NCBI RefSeq assembly: GCF_001468395.1
Contig: NZ_LNSG01000007.1
Span: 124,001 to 188,000, forward strand
Length of the DNA: 64,000 nt
Direction: 5' to 3'
DNA from: Sphingopyxis sp. H073
Lineage (GTDB): Bacteria; Pseudomonadota; Alphaproteobacteria; Sphingomonadales; Sphingomonadaceae
Notes under the pieces: generated by a model
Databases searched by the model: none
What the model saw: only the letters and a program-made list of their open reading frames with translations
What the model was told of the DNA's origin: nothing
Position numbers and translations under genes: made by a program
Shown here: positions 51,521 through 61,093 of the stretch, one piece after another
How the letters are laid out: each line of letters begins with the position of its first letter
How positions within the stretch are numbered: position 1 is the first letter of the stretch

Positions 51521-52025
51521 CGACGGTCACCGCGCGGCGGTTCTGCGCCCAGGCTTCCTCGGTCGAGCCGAGCGCCGCCGGGCGTTCCTTGCCATAGCTG
51601 ATGACGTCGATGCGCGACGGATCGACGCCGATCGAGGCGAGATAGTTTTTCGCGGCATTGGCGCGGCGTTCGCCGAGCGCGATATTATAGTCGCGTGTGC
51701 CGCGTTCGTCAGCATGGCCCTCCAGCGTCACGCGGACCGCGGGGTTGCGGGCGAGCCACTGCGCCTGGCTCTGCAGCGTCGCCTGATCCTGCGCATCGAC
51801 ATTGTACTGGTCGAGATCGAAGAAGATGCGGTCGCCCATGGCGCCGACGCTGGCGAGGAAGTCTTCCTGTGATCCCGGAACGACGCCGGTGCCGGTTCCG
51901 GCCCCCGTGTCGGTGCCGCTGCCATCGGGCGCGGGCGGAAGCGTATCGGGCGCTTTTTTCGCGCAAGCCCCGACAGTCAGCATGGTGATCGCCGCGATCA
52001 TCGCGGTGGTTTTGCGTATCGTCAT
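51507..52025 (-). CDS. pal: Peptidoglycan-associated lipoprotein Pal
   Basis: The 172-residue protein has lipobox VGAC (lipidated Cys21), a Gly/Thr-rich linker and an OmpA-like domain with FFDLDQYNVDAQDQATLQSQ, VTLEGHADERGTRDYNIALG and RRANAAKNYLASIGV. It binds peptidoglycan and TolB to keep the outer membrane tethered. AGAGGAC precedes the ATG. It is the last gene of the tol-pal cluster, 96 bp after tolB; the usual following cpoB gene is not here. Confidence 0.96.
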   Translation of the reverse strand: MTIRKTTAMIAAITMLTVGACAKKAPDTLPPAPDGSGTDTGAGTGTGVVPGSQEDFLASVGAMGDRIFFDLDQYNVDAQDQATLQSQAQWLARNPAVRVTLEGHADERGTRDYNIALGERRANAAKNYLASIGVDPSRIDVISYGKERPAALGSTEEAWAQNRRAVTVVIGR

Positions 52026-52121
52026 GGGTTCTGTCCTCTTGTTGCTCAGTCTTCAGTCGTGGGGGTCGGGGATGAACTCAAGTTGAACCCCCCGGTTTTC
52101 CTTTGGTTCCGCGCCCGCGCT

Positions 52122-53495
52122 TCAGGGCAGGATCGGCCCCCAGCTCGGGTCCGATCCGTCCTGCGGCGTCGGCAGGCGGCGCAGGTTCACGCCGGTCAGG
52201 TCGACCTGCCACAGGGTCGATTTGCCCTCGCGCCCCGGCGAGGTGCGGAAGAACTGGATGACGCGGCCGTTCGGCGACCAGGTCGGCGCCTCATCCTGCC
52301 AGCTGTTGGTCAATAGCCGCTCGCCGCCCCCCGACGGCGTCATGACGCCGACGCGGAACTCGCCGCCGCCCATCCTGGTGAAGGCGATCAGGTCGCCGCG
52401 CGGCGACCATTCGGGGGTCGCATAGCGCCCGCCGCCAAAGCTGATCCGCTGCTGGTTCGAACCGTCGATATTCATCGTATAGATTTGCTGGCTGCCCGAC
52501 CGGTCGCTTTCGAACACGATCTTGCGCCCGTCGGGCGAAAAACTGCCGCCGACGTCGATCCCCGGCGTGCTCGTCAGCCGAACCGGCGTGCCGCCGTCGG
52601 CCGAGACTCGATAGATGTCGGTGTTGCCGCCGACCGCCATCGAATAGAGGATCTGCCGCCCGTCGGGCGACCAACGCGGCGCGAAGGTCGCGTTGCTGCT
52701 TTCGGTGACGAGCTTCTGCGTCCCCGCGTTGATGTCATAGATGAACACGCGAACGCGGTTGTTCAGGTAGCTGACGTACACGATCTTCTTGTAATCGGGC
52801 GAGAAACGCGGGCTGATCGCGAGCGCCTGGCCATTGGTGATGAAGCGGTGGTTGCCGCCGTCCGAATCCATGATCGCGAGGCGTTTGATGCGGTTCCCCT
52901 TGGGCCCGCTCTCGGCGATATAGGCGACGCGGCTGTCGAAGAAGGGCGATTCGCCCGACAGGCGCGAATAGATGGCGTCGGCGCATTTGTGCGCGGCGCG
53001 GCGCCAGTCGCCGGGCTGTATCTCGTAACCCTGGCGCACCAGTTCGGTCTGGAGCGCGGTGTCGTAGAGATAGCAGCCGACGACGAGCCCACCGGTACTG
53101 CTCGCCTGGACGAAGCCATGGACGACATTGTCGGCGTTGCGCGCCTGCCAGTCGGCGAACTGCGGCGCGCGCACTTCGCCCATCGTGATCGCGCGCACGC
53201 TGCCGGGGCCAAGCGGCGCGTAGAGTCCGCTGCGTTCAAGGTCGGCGGCGATGACGTCGGCGATCTGGCGGCCGAGCGTGCCGGTGCTGAGCCCCGCGAC
53301 ATTGACGACGGCGGGGGTCGCAAAGGCGGGGACCGCGATCACCGTGCGCTCGGTCGAGACTTCGGCGACGACCTCGGCGGTGCGCGGCGTGTCCTCGGTG
53401 GTCGCGGGCGGCGTCTGAGCCGCCGCGGGAAGCGCTGCGAACGCGCCCATCGCGGCGGCGAGAAGGGTGAGCCGGGTGGCCAGCGAGCGTTTCAT
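52122..53495 (-). CDS. tolB: Tol-Pal system protein TolB
   Basis: The protein has 457 residues from ATG 53495, which overlaps the tolA stop (ATGA). A signal peptide (TLLAAAMGAFAALPAAAQ) is followed by the N-terminal domain (IAVPAFATPAVVNVAGLSTG) and five WD40-like beta-propeller blades (RWSPDGRQILYSM, FSPDGRKIVFESDRSGSQQI, WSPRGDLIAFTRM). It is a periplasmic partner of TolA and Pal. Confidence 0.96.
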   Translation of the reverse strand: MKRSLATRLTLLAAAMGAFAALPAAAQTPPATTEDTPRTAEVVAEVSTERTVIAVPAFATPAVVNVAGLSTGTLGRQIADVIAADLERSGLYAPLGPGSVRAITMGEVRAPQFADWQARNADNVVHGFVQASSTGGLVVGCYLYDTALQTELVRQGYEIQPGDWRRAAHKCADAIYSRLSGESPFFDSRVAYIAESGPKGNRIKRLAIMDSDGGNHRFITNGQALAISPRFSPDYKKIVYVSYLNNRVRVFIYDINAGTQKLVTESSNATFAPRWSPDGRQILYSMAVGGNTDIYRVSADGGTPVRLTSTPGIDVGGSFSPDGRKIVFESDRSGSQQIYTMNIDGSNQQRISFGGGRYATPEWSPRGDLIAFTRMGGGEFRVGVMTPSGGGERLLTNSWQDEAPTWSPNGRVIQFFRTSPGREGKSTLWQVDLTGVNLRRLPTPQDGSDPSWGPILP

Positions 53496-54331
53496 CACAT
53501 TCCTTTCGCTCGGAAGGTCACGTCCCAGACCCTCCACTGATCATAATATTCGTCGGGCAGGTCGAACGGCGAGGCCTGCCGGATCGACCGCTCAGCGCGC
53601 TCGACGAACAATTTCTGCTGCGGCGCATTGCTGTCGGTCTTGCCGGTGAGTTCGCCGACCTGGGCGATGCTCGTGATCCGCCCGTCGCGGCTGAGCTGGA
53701 TGCGCAGCACGACGCGGAGCTGGTCGATATCGACGCCCGAGGGCACGTTGCGGCGCCAGAAGGGCAGGATCTTGCCGTCGATCGCGACGTCGATCGATCG
53801 CTTGACCTCGGCCGCGGTGGCGGCCGCGGGCGCACCCTTGGTTTGCGTCGACTTGCTCGGCGCCCTGCTCAGCCCTTCGGTGATGCCGTCGAGACGGCCG
53901 GTCGGGCGCGTCGGTGTTTTCTTCGGCGGCGGTGCAGCCTTGGGCGCGGGTTTAGGCTGCGCCTTCTGCGCGGGTGGTTGCTTCTTCGCGGGTGTCGGGG
54001 TCGGACGCTGCACCAGCCTGGGCGCGGGCGCCGGGGTCGGGCGGACGATCGGCTCGGGGACCGGAGGAGCGGGCATGGGTTCGGGCGCGGCGATGTCCGT
54101 CGCGTCTTCTTCGCCCAGCCTTGTGGCTGGAGCCTCCTCGGTGATCACCGGCGCGGTCGATTGCGGCGCGGTCTCGGCGACCAGATCGACCTCCATCGGC
54201 GGATTGTCGAAGCGGCGGTCGCCGCGCGTCCACTGCACCGAGAGCAGGCCGATCACGACGACATGCAGCAGCACCGCCACCGCGATGCCGATCCGCTGAT
54301 TTGCCCCTGGCGCCGTTTCCGCAACCATCAT
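53495..54331 (-). CDS. tolA: Tol-Pal system protein TolA
   Basis: This 278-residue protein has one inner-membrane helix (IGIAVAVLLHVVVIGLLSVQ), a Pro-rich central region with Ala/Pro/Lys repeats (PAKKQPPAQKAQPKPAPKAA) in place of the long enterobacterial helix, and a C-terminal TonB-like domain (RRNVPSGVDIDQLRVVLRIQ). It transmits proton-motive energy from TolQR to the outer membrane. The start could also be the second codon (ATGATG). Confidence 0.92.
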   Translation of the reverse strand: MMVAETAPGANQRIGIAVAVLLHVVVIGLLSVQWTRGDRRFDNPPMEVDLVAETAPQSTAPVITEEAPATRLGEEDATDIAAPEPMPAPPVPEPIVRPTPAPAPRLVQRPTPTPAKKQPPAQKAQPKPAPKAAPPPKKTPTRPTGRLDGITEGLSRAPSKSTQTKGAPAAATAAEVKRSIDVAIDGKILPFWRRNVPSGVDIDQLRVVLRIQLSRDGRITSIAQVGELTGKTDSNAPQQKLFVERAERSIRQASPFDLPDEYYDQWRVWDVTFRAKGM

Positions 54332-54337
54332 CCGACC

Positions 54338-54838
54338 CTATTGGCCGCTATCTGAACCGGTGGTGACCGCAGCCGGCGCGTCGTCCGATCCCGTGGTGAC
54401 GAGCGCGATGCGCGTCAGCCCCGCGCGGTTGAGTTCGCCCATCACGCGCATCACGCGGCCGTAGTCGAGAGTCTTGTCGGCGCGCAGCATGATCTGGCGC
54501 GGCTTGTCCTGGCCCTCATTCTCGCGCGCGATCGCGTCGAGGCGAGCGGGAAGCTCGGCCTCGGCCACGACCTGATCGCCGATGTAGATCGTGTCGTCGC
54601 CATTGATCGACAGCTGGACCGGTTCCTGCTCCTCGGTCTCGACCGGTTTCGCGCGGCTTTCGGGCAGGTCGATCGGCACCGCGGAGGCGAGCAGGGGCGC
54701 GGTGATCATGAAGATGATCAGCAGCACCAGCATCACGTCGACGAGCGGGGTGACATTGATGTCGGCCATCGGCGCGCGGCGTCCGCCGCGACCGCGCCGC
54801 CGTCCGCCGGCGCCGCCGGAAGGGCCCGACATCGCCAT
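54338..54838 (-). CDS. tolR: Tol-Pal system protein TolR
   Basis: The 166-residue protein starts in an ATGA overlap with tolQ. A basic Gly/Arg-rich N-terminus (GGRRRGRGGRRAPMADINVT) precedes one helix with the key Asp in PLVDVMLVLLIIFMITAPLL. A periplasmic ExbD/TolR domain follows. It forms the proton-conducting stator with TolQ. Confidence 0.95.
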   Translation of the reverse strand: MAMSGPSGGAGGRRRGRGGRRAPMADINVTPLVDVMLVLLIIFMITAPLLASAVPIDLPESRAKPVETEEQEPVQLSINGDDTIYIGDQVVAEAELPARLDAIARENEGQDKPRQIMLRADKTLDYGRVMRVMGELNRAGLTRIALVTTGSDDAPAAVTTGSDSGQ

Positions 54839-55536
54839 CAGGCGTCCGCCTCCAGCTCTCGGCTGAAGGTCGCGTGCAGCCCGTCGGCGAAGCGGCCGAG
54901 GCGCGATTCGAGGCGGTTCAGCCGCTGCGAGAAGGCGTTGTAGGCGATCACCGCCGGGATCGCCGCGAACAGGCCGATCGCGGTCGCGAACAGCGCCTCG
55001 GCAATCCCCGGCGCGACGACGGCGAGGCTGCTGTTGTTCTCAGCCGCGATCGCGGTGAAGCTGCGCATGATGCCCCAGACGGTGCCGAACAGACCGACGA
55101 ACGGTGCGACGGCGCCGATGGTCGCCAGCGTGCCGATCTTCTCGGCGAGGCGGTCGACCTCGCCCTCGACCGCCGAATTCATCGCGACGCCCAGCCGCTC
55201 GCGCGTTCCGTCGCGGTCGATCACCTTGCCCTTGGTCGAGCGGCGCCATTCGCTGATCCCGGCGCCCAGCACCTTCGCGCTCGGCAGCTCTTCGCCGCCA
55301 TTCTTGTCGAAAAAGGCGTCGATATTCTCGGCGCGCCAGAAATCGCGCTCGAATTGTTCCGATGCGCGCATCAGCTTGCCGACGCTGCGGCCGTGTGTGA
55401 AGATCACCGCCCAGACATATATGGAGGCGAGCAGCAGCCCGATCATCACCGCCTTCACGACGATGTCGGCCTGGATGAACAGCGCGACGGGGGACAGCGT
55501 CGCCGCATCGGCGGCCAGCTTGATATTGTCTAGCAA
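54838..55536 (-). CDS. tolQ: Tol-Pal system protein TolQ
   Basis: The protein has 232 residues from a TTG start at 55536 with GGAGAG about nine bases upstream, inside the end of ybgC. Three helices of the MotA/TolQ/ExbB family are visible: VMIGLLLASIYVWAVIFTHG, IGAVAPFVGLFGTVWGIMRS and GIAEALFATAIGLFAAIPAV. The TTG start and seven-base overlap (55530-55536) suggest coupled, tuned translation. Confidence 0.95.
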   Translation of the reverse strand: MLDNIKLAADAATLSPVALFIQADIVVKAVMIGLLLASIYVWAVIFTHGRSVGKLMRASEQFERDFWRAENIDAFFDKNGGEELPSAKVLGAGISEWRRSTKGKVIDRDGTRERLGVAMNSAVEGEVDRLAEKIGTLATIGAVAPFVGLFGTVWGIMRSFTAIAAENNSSLAVVAPGIAEALFATAIGLFAAIPAVIAYNAFSQRLNRLESRLGRFADGLHATFSRELEADA

Positions 55537-56009
55537 GGGTTCGTCTCTCCATTCATGATCGCGGTAAAGCGTTCGGCCCAGCCTGCGGGCTGACGGCGCG
55601 GCCGGCCTTCGGGCGACAGGAAGGCCGCGGTAACACGTCCGCCTGTCAGCACTTCTGGCGTTAACTCATCCTGACCGCGAAGGATGCGCTGCGCGATGAT
55701 GACGCTCGCGCCGCGCACCGTCTCGACGGTGCTGACAACGGTCAGGTCGTCGTCGAGCTTCGCAGGCCTCAGATATTTGATGGCAAGGTCGGTAACCGCC
55801 CAGGCGCCTTCGCCCGCTTCCATCGCCGCGCGCTGGTCGATGCCCGCAAGGCGCAGCATGTCCGAGCGCGCGCGCTCCATATAGCGCAGGTAATTGGCGT
55901 GATAGACGATGCCGCTGAGGTCGGTGTCCTCGAAATAGACGCGCAACCGGTAAAAATGCGCCGCCCCGACGAAGGCGCCGGGGACGAAGGGGGGAGGGCC
56001 GCTGACCAT
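55530..56009 (-). CDS. ybgC: Acyl-CoA thioesterase YbgC (tol-pal associated)
   Basis: The protein has 159 residues from ATG 56009. The hot-dog thioesterase motif is YFEDTDLSGIVYHANYLRYM with the catalytic Asp, then ERARSDMLRLAG. It acts on acyl-CoA or acyl-ACP and is linked to membrane-lipid supply near the Tol complex. It leads the tol cluster, and the gap to ruvB is about 100 bp. Confidence 0.93.
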   Translation of the reverse strand: MVSGPPPFVPGAFVGAAHFYRLRVYFEDTDLSGIVYHANYLRYMERARSDMLRLAGIDQRAAMEAGEGAWAVTDLAIKYLRPAKLDDDLTVVSTVETVRGASVIIAQRILRGQDELTPEVLTGGRVTAAFLSPEGRPRRQPAGWAERFTAIMNGETNPC

Positions 56010-56111
56010 GGTTAAGACCGATAGCGGGTGGGTGAGTCGGCGGGAACCCCTCTTCAACGGTTCGTCGTACCCAAGAGCCGGTTGGTGGAATGAAAGGCGC
56101 AGGAATCGGCG

Positions 56112-57140
56112 CTATTTTCCCTCGTCGAATAGCCCGTCCTGCGTGCCTTGGGGCGGATTGAGCCCAAGGTGCTTCCACGCGCTGGCGTTGAGCATCCGCC
56201 CGCGCGCGGTGCGGGCGATCAGGCCGGCCTGCAGCAAATAGGGCTCGATCACATCCTCGATCGTGTCGCGCGGTTCGCTGAGCCCGGCGGCGAGGGTCTC
56301 GACCCCGACGGGGCCGCCGCGATAGATGTCGGCGATCATGGCGAGGTAGCGGCGGTCCATCGCGTCGAGCCCGAGCGCGTCGACCTCGAGCCGGTTGAGC
56401 GCGGCGTCGGCAGCTTTCGCATCGACGACCGCGTGCCCCGCGACGGTCGCGAAATCGCGCACGCGGCGGAGCAGGCGGCCGGCGATGCGCGGAGTCCCGC
56501 GCGAGCGCTTCGCGATCTCCAGCGCGCCGTCGGCGGCGATCGGCAGCGCGAGTAGCCGCGCGGCGCGCGATATGACCTGTTCGAGCTCGCCATGCGTGTA
56601 GAAATTGAGCCGCACCGGAATGCCGAAGCGGTCGCGGAGCGGCGTCGTCAACAGGCCCTGCCGCGTCGTCGCGCCGACGAGGGTGAATTTCGGCAGGTCG
56701 ATCCGCACGCTGCGCGCCGACGGCCCTTCGCCGATCATGATGTCGAGCGCGCGGTCCTCCATCGCGGGATAGAGGATTTCCTCTACCGCGGGCGACAGCC
56801 GGTGGATCTCGTCGATGAACAGGACGTCGCCGTCCTCCAGATTGGTGAGCAGTGCCGCGAGGTCGCCGGCCTTCGCGATCACCGGGCCGCTGGTCGACCG
56901 GAACCCGACGCCGAGCTCCTTCGCGACGATCTGCGCCAGCGTCGTCTTGCCGAGACCGGGAGGACCATAGAAGAGTACATGGTCGAGCGCATCCGACCGG
57001 GCTTTCGCGGCCTCGATGAATATCCGCAAATTCTCGCGCGCCGCCGCCTGTCCGACGAATTCGGCAAGCGACTTCGGCCGCAGCGCGGCGTCGGCATCCT
57101 CGGGGGTACGGATCGGGGTCGTGAGGGCGGGCTCAGTCAT
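56112..57140 (-). CDS. ruvB: Holliday-junction helicase RuvB
   Basis: The 342-residue protein starts at ATG 57140, overlapping the GFA gene by four bases. Walker A GPPGLGKT and Walker [12 protein letters not shown] are present, with the arginine-finger region [20 protein letters not shown] and the C-terminal winged helix ([20 protein letters not shown]). It drives branch migration with RuvA. Between it and ruvA two unrelated genes are inserted. Confidence 0.97.
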   Translation of the reverse strand: MTEPALTTPIRTPEDADAALRPKSLAEFVGQAAARENLRIFIEAAKARSDALDHVLFYGPPGLGKTTLAQIVAKELGVGFRSTSGPVIAKAGDLAALLTNLEDGDVLFIDEIHRLSPAVEEILYPAMEDRALDIMIGEGPSARSVRIDLPKFTLVGATTRQGLLTTPLRDRFGIPVRLNFYTHGELEQVISRAARLLALPIAADGALEIAKRSRGTPRIAGRLLRRVRDFATVAGHAVVDAKAADAALNRLEVDALGLDAMDRRYLAMIADIYRGGPVGVETLAAGLSEPRDTIEDVIEPYLLQAGLIARTARGRMLNASAWKHLGLNPPQGTQDGLFDEGK

Positions 57141-57538
57141 AACCGTTCTATTGCCTCGCCGACGATGCAAACCCAAGGTTCCTGACGATCCTCATAGACC
57201 GAAAATTGAAGTTCGAAATCATGGCCGGGTTCGAAATTGCCGATCGGCACCGCGTAACTGTCCATCTCTGGGCGGTTGAGGAACCAGAGCGTCGAGCCGC
57301 AATTGCCGCAAAAATAGAAATCCGCGAGAGTGCCGCTGCCACCGGCATGTTGGTAGAGCTTCGCTTCGCCTTCGGTGCGCACATTTGCTGCGGGAAAACG
57401 CGCCTGCGCGGCAAAGGCGCTGCCGCTTCGCGCCTTGCAGTTGCGACAGTGGCACACCGACACGCGGATCGGCTCGCCGGTGCAGGCGATGCGGATCTGG
57501 CCGCAGCGGCAGGAGGCGTGGCGGATGCGGTCGCTCAT
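57137..57538 (-). CDS. GFA-family zinc protein
   Basis: This 133-residue protein has the GFA (glutathione-dependent formaldehyde-activating-like) zinc pattern: [33 protein letters not shown] and [11 protein letters not shown]. Most members of this family have no proven formaldehyde role. It overlaps the ParA gene upstream and ruvB downstream by four bases each, so it is tightly co-expressed with the recombination genes. Its role there is unknown. Confidence 0.85.
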   Translation of the reverse strand: MSDRIRHASCRCGQIRIACTGEPIRVSVCHCRNCKARSGSAFAAQARFPAANVRTEGEAKLYQHAGGSGTLADFYFCGNCGSTLWFLNRPEMDSYAVPIGNFEPGHDFELQFSVYEDRQEPWVCIVGEAIERL

Positions 57539-58278
57539 GATGCGCTGGCTGCCAGCCGCTTTTCGACCGTCTGCCAGAGGGCGGCGATCGCCGCGACGGG
57601 AGCGCTCTTCCGGCCACCGAGCATCCCGATTGGCGCGCGCGCTTCCGTCATCCGCTCGTAGGCGCTCGCCATCGGTATGACGGGCCAGTCGGGCGCGTCG
57701 GCGAGAGTCTCGCGGTGGAGCGCGCGGCGGCGGTCGACCATCGAGAACACCGGGAGCAGCGGGACGCGCAGCGCTTTCCTGCCGCCCATATGCTCCTCGA
57801 TCGCCTCCAGCGCCCGGCGCGCGAGCGGTGACGGGATGACGGGGACGATTACAAGATCGGCGGCGCGGAGAATCTGTTCGGAGGTGTCGGTAAGTCCCGG
57901 CGGGCAGTCGATGAGGATGCGCTCGAATCCGCGCGCAAAGTCCCCGGCAATTTTCGCGAGCCGCTTCTTTTTGTCGAGCTCGTGAAACTCGACGTCGAGC
58001 CCGCGCAGCGACCGGTCGGCGGGAAGCAGGCTCAGCCGGTCGGTCGCGGTCGGCGCGATCAGCTTCGCCGGATCGAGATCGCGGCGGATCGCGGCCTGCG
58101 CCTTTTTGCCCGTTCCCTCGTGGCCGAGGATGTAGGTTGCGGCAGCTTGCCCGTCGAGGTCCCAGAGCAGGGTGCGGCGGCTCGAGAGGGTCGCAGCCGC
58201 CCAGGCAAGATTGACCGCGAGCGTCGTCTTTCCGACTCCGCCCTTGAGGCTATAGACCGCGATCGTCCTGCCGTTCAT
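57535..58278 (-). CDS. ParA/MinD-family ATPase
   Basis: The 247-residue protein has the deviant Walker A KGGVGKTT with the signature lysine ([20 protein letters not shown]), [16 protein letters not shown] for the A' motif and [20 protein letters not shown] for Walker B. It belongs to chromosome or protein-positioning ATPases but has no parB partner nearby. Its ATG overlaps the ruvA stop and its stop overlaps the GFA gene. The C-terminal part ([20 protein letters not shown]) may bind a partner. Confidence 0.9.
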   Translation of the reverse strand: MNGRTIAVYSLKGGVGKTTLAVNLAWAAATLSSRRTLLWDLDGQAAATYILGHEGTGKKAQAAIRRDLDPAKLIAPTATDRLSLLPADRSLRGLDVEFHELDKKKRLAKIAGDFARGFERILIDCPPGLTDTSEQILRAADLVIVPVIPSPLARRALEAIEEHMGGRKALRVPLLPVFSMVDRRRALHRETLADAPDWPVIPMASAYERMTEARAPIGMLGGRKSAPVAAIAALWQTVEKRLAASAS

Positions 58279-58874
58279 TTCGCCGCTTTCTTCAGCGCCA
58301 CACGAACCAGCGCGTCGAGGCTGGCATCTGCGCCCAATTCCTCGCTTGCAGCCGCGACCGCCGCGCTTGCCTCGCCGGGCTTGAAGCCGAGGCCGGTAAG
58401 CGCGGTGACGGCGTCGCCGAGTGGGCCGGAGGTGGTGCCCCTGGCCGGACTCGAACCGGCGATGCCGCCCAGCGCCCCCGCCTTGTCCTTGAGCTCATGC
58501 GTGATCCGCTGCGCGAGTTTCGGGCCGACGCCATTGGCGCGCGCGATCATCGCGCTGTCGCCGCTCGCGAGCGCGCGTTGCAGGTCGCCGATCTCGAGCG
58601 CCGAGAGAATCGCGAGCGCGACCTTCGCGCCGACGCCCTGGACGCTGGTGAGCAGGCGGAACCAGTCGCGTTCCGCGGCCTTGGCAAAGCCGAGCAGGCG
58701 GAGGAAATCCTCGCCGACCAGCATTTCGGTGTGGATGGTGACGTCGCCGCCGACCGGACCGAGCGCGTCCAACGTGCGCGCCGATGCCTCGACCAGATAA
58801 CCGACGCCGCCGACGTCGATCACCGCATGGCCTGCGCCGCTTGAATCGAGCCGTCCCGTCAGTTTTGCGATCAT
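58275..58874 (-). CDS. ruvA: Holliday-junction protein RuvA
   Basis: The 199-residue protein starts [20 protein letters not shown]. The domain I barrel, a domain II helix-hairpin-helix pair ([40 protein letters not shown]) and a C-terminal RuvB-binding domain ([20 protein letters not shown]) are all visible. It binds four-way junctions and loads RuvB. Confidence 0.97.
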   Translation of the reverse strand: MIAKLTGRLDSSGAGHAVIDVGGVGYLVEASARTLDALGPVGGDVTIHTEMLVGEDFLRLLGFAKAAERDWFRLLTSVQGVGAKVALAILSALEIGDLQRALASGDSAMIARANGVGPKLAQRITHELKDKAGALGGIAGSSPARGTTSGPLGDAVTALTGLGFKPGEASAAVAAASEELGADASLDALVRVALKKAAK

Positions 58875-58924
58875 GCGTCCGTGCTAGCGCGGGGAGAACG
58901 AAAAGGGAATCAATTTCCCGTCCT

Positions 58925-58996
58925 CGTCATGCCGGACTTGATCCGGCATCCATCGCGGCGCTGGGTATGGACCCCGGATCAAGTCCGGGGTGACGA
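58925..58996. repeat. Dispersed intergenic repeat, family A (copy 3)
   Basis: CATGCCGGACTTGATCCGGC and ACCCCGGATCAAGTCCGGGG frame the unit, matching 689-766 and 11516-11589. It lies in the gap between ruvC and ruvA. Confidence 0.8.
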
Positions 58997-59000
58997 ATGT

Positions 59001-59474
59001 CTAGACGCGCGGCCGGTGGTTCGCGTGGCAGATCGCGACCGCCAGCGCGTCGGCCGCATCGGCGCCCGCGACCTTCGCACCGGGCAGCAGCACGCGCAGC
59101 ATCGCCTGCACCTGCTCCTTCGCCGCGCCGCCGGTGCCGACGACGGCTTTCTTGACGAGGCGCGGAGCATATTCGCCCACCGGCAAGCCGCCGCGCGCGC
59201 AGGCGAGCAGCGCGACGCCGCGGGCGTGCGCCAGCTTCAGCGTCGATTGCGGATTGTCGTTGACGAACACTTCCTCGACCGCCGCACATGTCGGCGCATG
59301 ATCGGCGATCACCGCCGCGAGCACGGTGTCGAGATGCGCCAACCGGTCGGGCAGGGGCGCCTTGGCGTCGGTCTTGATCTGGCCGTTGGCGATATGGCTG
59401 ATCCGGCTGCCCTCGACGCGGATCACGCCCCAGCCGGTGCAGCTGAGCGAGGGGTCGAGACCGAGGATGATCAT
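59001..59474 (-). CDS. ruvC: Crossover-junction endonuclease RuvC
   Basis: The protein has 157 residues from ATG 59474; the frame is open further 5' only through the repeat. The first catalytic Asp is in [18 protein letters not shown], the Glu in [20 protein letters not shown], and the last acidic pair in [16 protein letters not shown]. It resolves Holliday junctions. Its ribosome site (GGGAGG, nine bases upstream) is part of the adjacent palindromic repeat. Confidence 0.96.
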   Translation of the reverse strand: MIILGLDPSLSCTGWGVIRVEGSRISHIANGQIKTDAKAPLPDRLAHLDTVLAAVIADHAPTCAAVEEVFVNDNPQSTLKLAHARGVALLACARGGLPVGEYAPRLVKKAVVGTGGAAKEQVQAMLRVLLPGAKVAGADAADALAVAICHANHRPRV

Positions 59475-59480
59475 ATTTTC

Positions 59481-59619
59481 AATCCTCCCTGTGCCATAGG
59501 CATGGGGAGGTGGCAGCGCGAAGCGCTGACGGAGGGGCTTTGGCGCGAACGTCGCCGCTCCTCCACCACTCGCTTCGCGAGCGGTCCCCCTCCCCATGGC
59601 TTCGCCACAGGGAGGAAAT
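59481..59619. repeat. Large palindromic intergenic repeat, family D (copy 2)
   Basis: The unit opens with AATCCTCCCTGTGCCATAGG and closes with ATGGCTTCGCCACAGGGAGG, like 13658-13784. It fills the space between yebC and ruvC. On the reverse strand its end supplies the GGGAGG that serves as the ruvC ribosome site. Confidence 0.75.
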
Positions 59620-59622
59620 TCA

Positions 59623-60369
59623 TCAACCCAGTTTCTCCATCACCGCGTCGGGGATTTCGTAGTTGCCCCATACAGTCTGGACGTCGTCGTCGTCGTCGAG
59701 CGTGTCGATCAGCTTGAACAGCGTCTGTGCGATGCTCTCGTCGGCCACTTCGCTCTTCAGCGTCGGGCGCCACGCGAGCTTCACGCCCTCGGCTTCGCCG
59801 AGCTTCGCCTCGAGCGCCTTCGCGACCTCGTGCAGGCTGTCGACGCTGGTCCAGATGTCGTGGCCTTCATCGGACGACTCGACGTCGTCGGCGCCCGCGT
59901 CGAGCGCGGCTTCGAAAACCGTGTCGGCGTCGCCCGCCTTGGCAGGATAGTTGATCAGGCCGAGGCGGTCGAAGCCGTGGCTGACGCTGCCCGAGGTGCC
60001 GAGGTTGCCGCCATTTTTCGAGAAGGCGGTGCGGACGTTGGTCGCGGTGCGGTTGCGGTTGTCGGTAAGCGCCTCGACGATCAGCGACACGCCGCCGGGG
60101 CCATAGCCCTCGTAGCGGATTTCCTCGTAATTCTCGCCCTCGCCGCCCGACGCCTTGTCGATCGCGCGCTGGATATTGTCCTTCGGCATTGACTGCGCCT
60201 TCGCCGCGTTCACCGCGGCGCGCAGGCGCGCGTTCGCATCGGGATCGGGCAGGCCCATCTTCGCCGCGACGGTGATTTCACGCGCAAGCTTCGAAAAAAG
60301 GGCGCTGCGCTTTTTGTCCTGCGCGCCCTTGCGGTGCATGATGTTCTTGAATTTACTATGGCCGGCCAC
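59623..60369 (-). CDS. yebC: YebC/PmpR-family protein (TACO1 family)
   Basis: The protein has 248 residues from GTG 60369 with GGAGGTAGGCC upstream. [20 protein letters not shown] is the family start, with [20 protein letters not shown] and a low-GC-looking acidic end ([20 protein letters not shown]). Members act as transcription regulators or as ribosome factors for proline-rich stalls. It is followed by ruvC, a neighbour often seen in proteobacteria. Confidence 0.96.
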   Translation of the reverse strand: MAGHSKFKNIMHRKGAQDKKRSALFSKLAREITVAAKMGLPDPDANARLRAAVNAAKAQSMPKDNIQRAIDKASGGEGENYEEIRYEGYGPGGVSLIVEALTDNRNRTATNVRTAFSKNGGNLGTSGSVSHGFDRLGLINYPAKAGDADTVFEAALDAGADDVESSDEGHDIWTSVDSLHEVAKALEAKLGEAEGVKLAWRPTLKSEVADESIAQTLFKLIDTLDDDDDVQTVWGNYEIPDAVMEKLG

Positions 60370-60424
60370 GGCCTACCTCCATCGAAACGGGAAATGTGGC
60401 GTCGCCCTAGCGTGCCGACGCCGA

Positions 60425-60742
60425 TCAGACAACCACGGCGGTTCCCGACGCGCTGACCATCAGCATCGAGCCGTTCTGGCCGAGCACTTCATAGTCGAGG
60501 TCGACGCCGACCACCGCATTGCCGCCGAGGCGCGCGGCTTCGGCTTCCATCTCGCCGATCGCTTCCTTGCGCGCGCGGGCGAGGACGTCCTCATATTTGC
60601 CCGAGCGGCCGCCGACGATGTCGGTGATGCTGGCAAACAAGTCGCGGAACAGGTTGGCGCCGACGATCACCTCGCCGGTGACGATGCCCAGATATTCGCG
60701 GACCGGATGGCCTTCGATAGTATTGGTCGTGGTGCTGAACAT
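60425..60742 (-). CDS. ybjQ: YbjQ (UPF0145) family protein
   Basis: The protein has 105 residues from ATG 60742 with GGGAG upstream; the GTG two codons before is too close to that site. [20 protein letters not shown] and the [16 protein letters not shown] region are diagnostic. It forms pentameric or decameric rings in known structures; its function is unknown. Confidence 0.92.
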   Translation of the reverse strand: MFSTTTNTIEGHPVREYLGIVTGEVIVGANLFRDLFASITDIVGGRSGKYEDVLARARKEAIGEMEAEAARLGGNAVVGVDLDYEVLGQNGSMLMVSASGTAVVV

Positions 60743-60787
60743 CGTCACTCTCCCTGGGTGGTTGATGGGGGGGCTGGTTGATCGGGC

Positions 60788-61030
60788 TCAGACGATGCCG
60801 AGCGCTGATTTGTAAACGTCGAGGATCGCTTCCATTTCCTTGCGGTCGTGGACGGGCATTTTGCGCAGGCGGACGATCTGGCGCATGATCTTGGGATCAT
60901 AGCCCTGCGACTTCGATTCCAGATAGACGTCGCGGATATCGTCGGCGATGCCCTTTTTCTCTTCTTCCAGCCGCTCGATGCGCTCGATGAAAAGGCGCAG
61001 TTGTTCGTCGGCAGTCGTGGCTTCGCTCAT
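60788..61030 (-). CDS. gapR: GapR nucleoid-associated protein (DUF2312)
   Basis: The 80-residue protein is of DUF2312, the family of Caulobacter Gap[21 protein letters not shown] forms the long coiled-coil helix, and [20 protein letters not shown] carries the basic DNA-contacting surface. GapR clamps overtwisted DNA ahead of replication and transcription forks and is essential in Caulobacter. A good GGAG ribosome site lies seven bases before the ATG. Confidence 0.93.
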   Translation of the reverse strand: MSEATTADEQLRLFIERIERLEEEKKGIADDIRDVYLESKSQGYDPKIMRQIVRLRKMPVHDRKEMEAILDVYKSALGIV

Positions 61031-61093
61031 TGTGTACTCCGCTGGGATGGATGGTGGGTTGGCGAGAATCGCCCCGGCGCCCGATTAGCGGGG

